From CAZDBA01 sp964503615 (GTDB lineage Bacteria > Planctomycetota > Planctomycetia > Pirellulales > Pirellulaceae): DNA of 16,189 nucleotides. A program made the position numbers and the translations under genes. Numbering within the stretch: the stretch's first letter is position 1; every line of letters begins with the position of its first letter. Positions 1 through 6,456 of the stretch are shown here, in pieces. Location: the NCBI GenBank assembly GCA_964503615.1, contig CAZDBA010000116.1, positions 1 to 16,189 of the forward strand, in the 5' to 3' direction. Below the pieces are notes generated by a model. That model ran no database searches and had not been told where the DNA came from. It worked only from the letters and a program-made list of their open reading frames with translations.

Positions 1-110
1 GTCGATTGGCCAGTGTCCCTTTTTCGTAAAATCAAATACGAGCAGAGAAAAAGAGCAACTAAACTTGCGTGAATGTTTTGGGAAATTGCCGGTTAACCAG
101 AAGCCCAGAA

Positions 111-127
111 GGCTGAAAAGCCGTTTT
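111..127 (+). terminator. Possible weak terminator of an upstream gene
   Basis: A short hairpin, GGCT-GAAA-AGCC at 111-122, has a GNRA-type loop and is followed by G and four T. The stem is only four perfect pairs, so this could be chance. It would end a + strand transcript entering from outside the window. Otherwise the stretch 1-241 holds no coding sequence I can support. Confidence 0.2.
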
Positions 128-218
128 CCTAGGTTCCAGAGACGTAAGGCATCGGCTTAGCTACCAACTCTCGGATCTTAGCCTCTGAAACCGCTTAATT
201 TGCAGTTCCGAATTGAAG

Positions 219-247
219 TTGGGCAAGTTAAAATCCGGTTTTATATC
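219..247 (+). promoter_or_regulatory. Candidate sigma-70-type promoter for the desaturase
   Basis: TTGGGC (219-224) and TATATC (242-247) are 17 bp apart and resemble -35 and -10 boxes, matching the consensus at 3/6 and 4/6 positions. Initiation would fall near 254, just before the ATG at 270, which fits the shorter start chosen for the desaturase. The match is modest and planctomycete promoters are poorly defined, so this is only a suggestion. Confidence 0.2.
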
Positions 248-269
248 AAACGCCCTAAAAGCGAATACC

Positions 270-1319
270 ATGGCGACAGAAGTCACACCATCGAGCGACG
301 CAAAACCTCCCGAAAATTCTGGTGTCGATGCAATTGCTAAAGACCAGATGGTCGAAGCTGAATCGACGACGGACATCCAGCGCGGCCGAATTGCCAAACC
401 TGAAAAAGTAGACAAGCACAGTCGTATCGTCTGGGAGTATGTGATTCCGGTCGTTGCCTTTCATCTGGCGATCCCACTGGTGTTTATATTTCCTGGATAT
501 TTGTTTTCATGGTGGGGTGTCGCGTTTCTATTCATTGGAAACTACTTTTTTACTTCGCTTGGTATCGGCGCGGGCTATCACCGGTTGTTGACCCACAAAG
601 GGTTCCAATGTCCCAAGTGGTTTGAATACTGGCTAAGCCTGATGGGCGTTTGCAGCTTTCAAGACTCGCCAGCTCGTTGGGTGCTTGTCCACCGCGTTCA
701 TCATCAACACTCAGATCACCAACCGGATCCCCACACGCCAAAAGTCAGTGGCTGGTGGGCGCACATCGGCTGGCTATTTGTAGAAAACCGCGAGCTCAGT
801 TCAGCTGGTGCGTACGATCGCTATGTTCGTGATTTGATGCGAGATCCGTTGTACATGTGGTTGCTGAAAGGAATCAACTGGGTCCTGTTCTACCTTGCTC
901 ATGCAGTGTTGATTGGCGTGCTCGGTTTCGTTGTCGGAGTGTTTGGTCCAGAATCCTGGGGAGGTGGTTTAAAGGTCGCTGCCATGTGGTTCTATTGGGG
1001 CGTCCTGATGCGAACGATTTTCACTTGGCATGTTACATGGGGAATCAACAGCGCCGCGCATATGTGGGGCTATCGCAACTATGAAACCCGTGAAGACAGT
1101 CGAAACAATTGGCTGTTTGCTTTGCTAACCAATGGCGAAGGTTGGCACAACAACCATCATGCCGACCCAAGATCAGCCCAACACGGGCACAAGTGGTGGG
1201 AGTTGGACGTGACTTATATTTCACTTGTGTTCTTTGAAAAGATCGGTTTGATTAGCAAACTTGCTCGGCCTAATCATTCAGCACTAGATCGAAAGGTTGT
1301 CGAAGAGTCAGCCAATTAG
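270..1319 (+). CDS. Membrane fatty-acid (acyl-CoA/acyl-lipid delta-9 type) desaturase
   Basis: A 349-residue integral-membrane di-iron desaturase that introduces a cis double bond into saturated acyl chains and so tunes membrane fluidity. The three histidine boxes are visible: HRLLTH (residues 104-109), HRVHH (141-145) and HNNHH (293-297). An N-x3-H pair (NSAAH, about 260-264) matches the extra metal ligands of the stearoyl-CoA desaturase family. Hydrophobic segments lie around residues 55-100 and 205-260, giving the usual four-helix layout. The first 45 residues are polar and probably cytosolic. I chose ATG at 270; the frame extends to a TTG at 213, but those 19 extra codons look non-coding. 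The gene stands alone, convergent with ygfZ, with a terminator behind it. Whether the substrate is acyl-CoA or acyl-lipid cannot be told from the sequence. The family call is secure. Confidence 0.93.
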   Translation: MATEVTPSSDAKPPENSGVDAIAKDQMVEAESTTDIQRGRIAKPEKVDKHSRIVWEYVIPVVAFHLAIPLVFIFPGYLFSWWGVAFLFIGNYFFTSLGIGAGYHRLLTHKGFQCPKWFEYWLSLMGVCSFQDSPARWVLVHRVHHQHSDHQPDPHTPKVSGWWAHIGWLFVENRELSSAGAYDRYVRDLMRDPLYMWLLKGINWVLFYLAHAVLIGVLGFVVGVFGPESWGGGLKVAAMWFYWGVLMRTIFTWHVTWGINSAAHMWGYRNYETREDSRNNWLFALLTNGEGWHNNHHADPRSAQHGHKWWELDVTYISLVFFEKIGLISKLARPNHSALDRKVVEESAN

Positions 1320-1359
1320 TCCACAATGCTGTTGTCTCACCGTTCACCACGAAAATTTG

Positions 1360-1402
1360 CCCGGATGCTTCTGAAGTTCAAACTCAGCCGTCCGGGTTTT
1401 TT
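1360..1402 (+). terminator. Intrinsic terminator after the desaturase gene
   Basis: CCCGGA at 1360-1365 pairs with TCCGGG at 1391-1396, with an inner CTGA/TCAG pairing, and six T follow directly (1397-1402). It sits 41 bp after the desaturase stop. Read on the minus strand the same stem is followed by a weaker T-rich stretch, so it may also stop transcription coming from ygfZ, which ends at 1429. Confidence 0.75.
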
Positions 1403-1428
1403 CATGCGATGAACCTGACTCAATCAGC

Positions 1429-2283
1429 TCAGACGACCTTTGCAGTTCCTAGTTCGGTTTTCAAAACGGTGCCAGGTTTCGCCGCGGCGCGTTTAACGAT
1501 GGATATGCCGTGCCAATTTGTTCCATCATGGGCGATGCTGGAGAGGGTACCAACCATTTTGTCGTCGAGTGTCAACGATTCGCCGGAGCTAAGCTTTTCA
1601 GCTGACTGGATTTTGACCATCAATTTGTTGACACGGCCCAACGCGTCGATTCTTGCAACCGTTTCCTGGCCAAGATAGCAACCTTTTGTAAACGAGATCG
1701 CTTTTTCGTCTCGCACCAATTCCTGTGGCAGGTTTTCAGCGCTGGAGTCGACGCCGAACCATGGGGTGCCAAATTGGACACGGTGTAAATTGAGTGTTGA
1801 CTCGTCGGCGACACACCCTCCTAGCTGGTTTGCCCGATCGGTTGCTTGTTGCTCATTCGCAGCCGAAACCAAAACACCAACTCCTGCGGCTTCGCAATGA
1901 GCAATTTGAATTTCGCCGTCCGAAAAACGATTGAATTCAGGCAAGCCAGTTGCTTCGTTCAAGTTACCAAAAACAAAAACGTGCTTTCGCTGCGAGGAGA
2001 TGTCGGACAATGTAACGTCCTCGCGAATCAGATAACGATCCAGATGGGAAATGATCGCACCCCCCTGCCCTGCCACCGTATTGAATTCGATAGCGTCGGC
2101 AGAACAAAGAACCAGAACGTGCGCGACGATCTTGCCCTTACCATTCAAAATAAAGGCTTCCGTAATTTCGTTTGGTTCCAGCAGTTTGATATCTGCCGTG
2201 CAAAAATTGTTCAAAAACGAAACGCGATCATCGCCGTCTATACGAACGACGGTACGTTCAAGCGGAATAAATTTTAGGCTCAT
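1429..2283 (-). CDS. ygfZ: YgfZ/GcvT-domain folate-binding protein
   Basis: A 284-residue member of the YgfZ (COG0354) branch of the GcvT-like fold. E. coli YgfZ binds tetrahydrofolate and supports repair or assembly of iron-sulfur proteins such as MiaB. The signature KGCYLGQE is present at residues 200-207, preceded by the usual ENLPQE segment (183-188) and followed by a G-R-V-N-K segment. The conserved cysteine of the motif is Cys202. The N-terminal part (residues 1-110) carries the family's L-N-N-F-C-T-x-D segment near 24-31. Length is normal for the family. The ATG overlaps the stop of the upstream larA-like gene by four bases (ATGA), so translation is probably coupled. No aminomethyltransferase partners (gcvH, gcvP) are nearby, which favours YgfZ over glycine-cleavage GcvT. 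Confidence 0.88.
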   Translation of the reverse strand: MSLKFIPLERTVVRIDGDDRVSFLNNFCTADIKLLEPNEITEAFILNGKGKIVAHVLVLCSADAIEFNTVAGQGGAIISHLDRYLIREDVTLSDISSQRKHVFVFGNLNEATGLPEFNRFSDGEIQIAHCEAAGVGVLVSAANEQQATDRANQLGGCVADESTLNLHRVQFGTPWFGVDSSAENLPQELVRDEKAISFTKGCYLGQETVARIDALGRVNKLMVKIQSAEKLSSGESLTLDDKMVGTLSSIAHDGTNWHGISIVKRAAAKPGTVLKTELGTAKVV

Positions 2284-3440
2284 AACTCTCGATTGATTTT
2301 GCAGCGATGTGCATCTCGCAACAAAACTCCGTTGGGATTCTGGTCGATAACTCTTTGAAACTCTTCAGTGTTCGAAATGAAGCCCAGCCCCAATTCTTCC
2401 GTCTTTGACTGGGAGAGATGTGCCAAAGAGAAGATCGTGCGTTCGCGAACGATCTCAGAAACTTGGACCAACTCAGGCGGCAATTTCGATTTTGAATTCG
2501 GCTGAGTCTCAAACGCCATCGTTAACGCTTGGCGGATAGACTTGTCAGGCGTCGAATTTATCTCGCTACATACGATGATGGGACTTCCTTGTTTTGCCGC
2601 TTGATCAGCGGTTCTTAATGCCGCGCAGAAGTCTTGCCACGTCGGCTCACTGGTTTCCGATTCGATCGTGGCAATAACGAGTTCGGCTTCAACGTCGAGA
2701 TCGACTTTCCAGACATCTGCTTGAGCCTCGCGGGCTGCATGAGTCACTTTTTCCGTCTCACCTACCATCACACGGTGGAATTCGTCTCCTGGTCCGATCA
2801 CGAACTGCACCGACCAAAACGACCCCAGCAGATTATTGGCCAAGCGAACCCGACCCGGTTGTTGCGATTCGGTAGCCGCTTTGAAACCGGCCTGGTCAAC
2901 TTCGCCGCTGAAAAACGGATAGACACAGTCGAGGCGCTCTCCTGCCGCATTCTCAGAAGGGTATCCGATCGGAATTACAACATCCGCTTCGACCAAATCG
3001 CGATTCAAGTAGACGGGCTCCGCTTTGGCGTTGATGCCGACCATCGCTAGCGAGCTTTCGTCCGTTGCGTCGTGAACGACAAGTTTCGCGTTGGCGACCG
3101 GAACATTGGGATTGGCCGAACTTTGCAACTGCTTGGCAGAATTTGCACCGGCGACGATCACGATATCGAAATCCTGTAACGGTTGGAGGATCGCTTCGAT
3201 CACTTGCGCGACCCGTGGCATGTTCGGTTGGATCACGATAGCAACCGCATCACCCGGAATGATCGCTTCCGAGATGGCTGGGTAGTCGATCGGGCTAGCC
3301 ATGGCGTCAATGATCGCTTGGCAAAGGCGGTTCTCGTCCAACTGCGAATCGCACGATTGTGGACGGAGAAACGTCTCTGGAATCGTCAAATCGCTTAAAT
3401 AGCGGGACTCTTGTTGGAAGTAATTAGTATTTTTTGTCAT
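2280..3440 (-). CDS. LarA-like (DUF2088) protein lacking the racemase catalytic residues
   Basis: A 386-residue protein with the fold pattern of lactate racemase LarA. Recognisable parts are the N-terminal domain segment GDAVAIVIQPNMPRV (63-77), the strand-glycine segment IVIVAGAN (93-100), VVHDATDE (121-128) followed by PVYLNRDLVEADVVIPIG (142-159), and a C-terminal domain with PIIVCSEIN (287-295). Known LarA proteins use a D-x-T-R arginine, a G-x-H-R histidine, an E-P-H-Y-F-x-G histidine and a G-G-R-K lysine that carries the nickel pincer cofactor. At the matching places here I see QPNM, GANSAK, PSENAAG and no GGRK, so nickel-pincer racemase chemistry is unlikely. No larB, larC or larE is nearby. 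It is first in an operon with ygfZ. The ATG at 3440 was taken because it heads the frame and matches family length. Function unknown; homology to LarA is fairly sure. Confidence 0.78.
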   Translation of the reverse strand: MTKNTNYFQQESRYLSDLTIPETFLRPQSCDSQLDENRLCQAIIDAMASPIDYPAISEAIIPGDAVAIVIQPNMPRVAQVIEAILQPLQDFDIVIVAGANSAKQLQSSANPNVPVANAKLVVHDATDESSLAMVGINAKAEPVYLNRDLVEADVVIPIGYPSENAAGERLDCVYPFFSGEVDQAGFKAATESQQPGRVRLANNLLGSFWSVQFVIGPGDEFHRVMVGETEKVTHAAREAQADVWKVDLDVEAELVIATIESETSEPTWQDFCAALRTADQAAKQGSPIIVCSEINSTPDKSIRQALTMAFETQPNSKSKLPPELVQVSEIVRERTIFSLAHLSQSKTEELGLGFISNTEEFQRVIDQNPNGVLLRDAHRCKINREL

Positions 3441-3596
3441 GTCGCTATCGAAAGAGATTTACGAGTCAGAATGATAGCGGTCGCTGGTTTCCAAGGTCAA
3501 CGGGCAGAGCTGCCATTCGGTGTTACGCCAATTCGAAAATGTCGCTAAAAACGGGCTTAGCCGTAGCTGGCAACGTAGCTCAACCTTGGACAAGAA

Positions 3597-6023
3597 ATGG
3601 CAAAACGAACATCCTTATCGCTTCGACTATCTCGATCTGTAAGCTCCTTTGCAGTCCTCGCCCTGTTCCTGCTTTTAACAGGGTGCAATACGGACACCAG
3701 CACGTCTCAAACCAAACAAAAGCCGGAGCCAAGCCCCTATGCTGATTGGCAAGCGGAACAAGTCCTCAAGCACATGCAAACGGCTTACGCTAATGCACGT
3801 TCCTATTCGGACAAAGCGGTGCTCTATCTGACCTATCGAATGCACGGCAAGCCGATTCAGGAACCTCAACCTTGGGCGTTTCACATAGATCGCACAAAAG
3901 CCAAATTTTCAGCTCAACTGTTTGACACTCAAACGATATTTGATGGCCGTGATCTTGGATGTCGAGTATTCGATATTGAGACGGAGAACCTTGACAACCA
4001 ATATTTGTTTCTTTCCGCGGTCACTCATCCGTTCAACACATTGATGGCGGACAAAATCGGCAGGCATTTTGTGGGAGGTTTTTCTGATCTACCGTTACGA
4101 GATGATGCAGCCAGCATCGTTCGTTACGCGACACCGCCGACGATTCAGTTGTTGACTGGCGAAGCACCATTTCCCTGGTTGGCTCGCCCCGAAAGAGGAA
4201 TTCGCCTGGAGGACCAAACGGTGGAAGGGATCGTTTGCTTTCACATTCAAACCAAGATCGGCGAAGAAGTCTGTGACTTTTGGATTGAGCAGGAAACGGG
4301 CTTGCTTCATCAGCTTCTGCTGCCGAACACGTTGCTGGAACCAAAAGTTACCAACTCCAACCAGATCGAGGATCTAAAATTTGTAGCCAGGTTCCATGAC
4401 TGCAAATTCAATGGAACAATCGACGAAGGCGCGTTGGTAATCGCCCCGCCAGCAAGTGCTTCGCTGGTCAAAGAGTTCGTTAAATTGCCGGAAGCTTTCC
4501 CCTCTGAGTTGATCGGTCGCGTGCCTCCCAAATTCGTCTTGAACAAACCCACAGGCGAGCCCGTAACTCGCAATACGTTCGCAAAAAAGACGACTGCTTT
4601 GCTTTGGATCGCTGGATTCGCAATGGAGGATGGCATCAAAAAACTGGATGAGATTCGAGAACAGTTCGGTGACCAAATTAATTTTGGGATCGTCTACTCG
4701 GATGCAGAATTAAAGAACCCCAACGGCCCCAAATTTGAAATGACCAATCAGATGAAGCGTTTGATACAAAATTTGCGGGTGAACGTGCCGTTTTATTGTG
4801 ACAAACACCTCAACACGAGTTCGCAGTTGCGTATCAAGGCGATTCCCTCCGTGCTGGTTTTGGACCCAAATTCAAAGATTCAATTCGCGCGAGCGCTTTC
4901 AGAGTCTGATTGGAACGATGAACTGACTGTGGCTTTGAAACGTATTCAGAATGGAGATGACCTCGCCGAAGAAATGATCGCAGAATACGGTAGCTTTTAC
5001 TCGCAATACCGAGCCAAACTACTTAGCCTTCGAGCTGATGCTCCCGATGGGGTAGTGGCTCAGACCGCTTCGACCTTTCTTTCCAGCAGGGACAAAGCCG
5101 AAACGATTTGGACTGCTGATTCCACTTTGAGACCGGGCAATATGGTCGCTACAGACAACACAGGCTCTAGCGTCGCCGTCTTGGATGGGTACCAAACACT
5201 CGTCGTGCTGGATAAAAACGGTCGCGAAACCGTCCGCAAGGAATTGCAGTTGCCAGAAGGACAAGGCGTGAACCGAATTCGTTCGACGAATCGGAACGGC
5301 AAACTGATCTACGCTGCGTTTACGAAAATGGGTGAACAAGTTCACTGGTTCGACGAGCAACTACGCCGCTTGGGAAGCTGGCCCAAATCGCCTGGTGCAA
5401 AGATTACCGATTGTCGCTTTTACGACTCAAACGACGGAAGCAAAAAGCTATTGGTCGCTGTGCAAGGCAAAGGAATCTCCAGTATCAACATCGATTCAGG
5501 TCAGAGCGCAACAGTCACCAAACAAGATGCGAACGAACTGGCCGTATCCCCAACCGCCTATGTGGGACTTACCGGAACTCAATCGCGCACGGATCAGGCT
5601 GAGCTGTTTAAAAGCGACTTGCCGAATTTCGATGCTCGCTCGTTGGACGCTTGGAACTTTACTCGCATTTTCCAAGGAGGATCTGGAGAAAACGTCTATT
5701 GCGCAACCGGTTTGTCCGTCGATGGGCAAATGCAAGCGATTGGGCTGAGCGAAAAATTTGCGATTCAGTGGAAAGTCGACGTGGGGATTCAGAACTTTCA
5801 AAACGACATAGAACCGATCGTCTATGATAAAAATCACGACTGCTGGATCGTGGCCGACTCGGAATATGGCATGCAGATCATCTCCAACAGTGGCGAACTG
5901 CTATTCTCAATGCGAATCGACGAAGAACTTCAGGGCATCACAACCGCCAGCACTCCACAACAGATGCGAGTCGTGTTTGCGACAGGTCGAGAAATCAAAT
6001 GCGTCGAAGTTAAGCTGAAATAA
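3597..6023 (+). CDS. Large lipoprotein: LolA-like part, cysteine-less thioredoxin fold, beta-propeller-like part
   Basis: An 808-residue exported protein. It starts with a basic, hydrophobic signal peptide and a lipobox (LLLTGC), with Cys30 as the lipid-modified residue. Residues about 50-300 look like the LolA/RseB-type or DUF2092-like beta fold (a W-Q-x-E-x-V-L-x-x-M start, many paired strands, D-F-W-I-E-Q-E-T-G-L near 227-236). Residues about 305-450 look like a TlpA/AhpC-type thioredoxin fold: PPKFVLN, then LLWIAGF at the position of the usual W-x-x-W-C-P-x-C loop, then the cis-proline segment IKAIPSVLVLD (413-423). The CxxC is absent, so it cannot act as a normal thiol oxidoreductase. 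Residues about 505-808 have repeated beta strands with G-x-x-L-x-x-L-D spacing, as in NHL/WD-like propellers. The gene is divergent from the larA-like operon. Domain order is fairly clear; the role is not. It may be a surface binding or sensing protein. Confidence 0.75.
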   Translation: MAKRTSLSLRLSRSVSSFAVLALFLLLTGCNTDTSTSQTKQKPEPSPYADWQAEQVLKHMQTAYANARSYSDKAVLYLTYRMHGKPIQEPQPWAFHIDRTKAKFSAQLFDTQTIFDGRDLGCRVFDIETENLDNQYLFLSAVTHPFNTLMADKIGRHFVGGFSDLPLRDDAASIVRYATPPTIQLLTGEAPFPWLARPERGIRLEDQTVEGIVCFHIQTKIGEEVCDFWIEQETGLLHQLLLPNTLLEPKVTNSNQIEDLKFVARFHDCKFNGTIDEGALVIAPPASASLVKEFVKLPEAFPSELIGRVPPKFVLNKPTGEPVTRNTFAKKTTALLWIAGFAMEDGIKKLDEIREQFGDQINFGIVYSDAELKNPNGPKFEMTNQMKRLIQNLRVNVPFYCDKHLNTSSQLRIKAIPSVLVLDPNSKIQFARALSESDWNDELTVALKRIQNGDDLAEEMIAEYGSFYSQYRAKLLSLRADAPDGVVAQTASTFLSSRDKAETIWTADSTLRPGNMVATDNTGSSVAVLDGYQTLVVLDKNGRETVRKELQLPEGQGVNRIRSTNRNGKLIYAAFTKMGEQVHWFDEQLRRLGSWPKSPGAKITDCRFYDSNDGSKKLLVAVQGKGISSINIDSGQSATVTKQDANELAVSPTAYVGLTGTQSRTDQAELFKSDLPNFDARSLDAWNFTRIFQGGSGENVYCATGLSVDGQMQAIGLSEKFAIQWKVDVGIQNFQNDIEPIVYDKNHDCWIVADSEYGMQIISNSGELLFSMRIDEELQGITTASTPQQMRVVFATGREIKCVEVKLK

Positions 6024-6456
6024 GGCGATCTCTCGGGTTGTGTACCGTGATCAAATCGACCATCTCTGAAAATGAATGCGGGCTTTGCTGGCATTTCAAG
6101 AAACTGAGGTTGTTGATTTTTCGCTGGGTGAATTAGGTTATTGCACTGTGCTATGGAGGGCACAGAAATACCACGCTGAGTCTCGCAGAAACCCGTGCTG
6201 CCACAAGGAAGTGGCCATAAAAAGCTGCCGAGCACCCACCGCACCTGAATCGACGCGTTTTCCACATAAAACGTCTCGTTCTGGGCTGGTCCTCTTTTAA
6301 ACGCAAAATGTTAGACTGACGTTCTTGATTCGAACCGCATTCGCAAAGTTCGAACTCGATCGTGGTTGATTATTTGTCGTCGTTGATTTAATTGCCTAAA
6401 CAATCAGGTCCGTTCCATAGACAGGAACTTTAGGTTGGCCGCGAGGCAATGTTTGC
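6024..6456. other. 433-bp gap between the lipoprotein gene and dnaG
   Basis: I see no convincing gene here. An open frame at 6076-6300 (+) and an opposing one at 5930-6265 (-) have no recognisable composition, motif or start signal. Two small structures are present: an isolated hairpin CTGTGC/GCACAG at 6146-6165 without a T tract, and a TTCGAAC/GTTCGAA dyad at 6329-6354. The dnaG promoter should lie in the last 150 bp, but no box pair stands out. Confidence 0.5.
6329..6354. repeat. Inverted repeat TTCGAAC-N12-GTTCGAA upstream of dnaG
   Basis: TTCGAAC (6329-6335) and GTTCGAA (6348-6354) are exact inverted copies separated by 12 bases, about 100 bp before the dnaG start. The two TTCGAA cores are 20 bp apart, roughly two helical turns. 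It could be an operator or a leader hairpin; a seven-base dyad can also arise by chance. Confidence 0.3.

Noticed and set aside
213..269. TTG start giving the desaturase 19 extra residues
   Set aside because: No ribosome binding site, composition unlike the rest of the protein, and it would overlap the best promoter-like boxes.
6146..6165. CTGTGC/GCACAG hairpin as a terminator for the lipoprotein gene
   Set aside because: No T tract follows and it lies more than 120 bp past the stop codon.
6258..6266. TTTTCCACA, one mismatch from a DnaA box, near dnaG
   Set aside because: A single near-match is expected several times by chance in 16 kb on two strands, and there is no cluster or AT-rich unwinding region.
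6076..6300. Small open frame in the lipoprotein-dnaG gap
   Set aside because: No ribosome binding site, no recognisable domain, and an amino-acid mix typical of non-coding translation.
6326..6340. GATTCGAACC, which resembles a tRNA T-arm on the minus strand
   Set aside because: The flanking bases do not form a five-pair T stem, and no anticodon or acceptor stem can be built around it.
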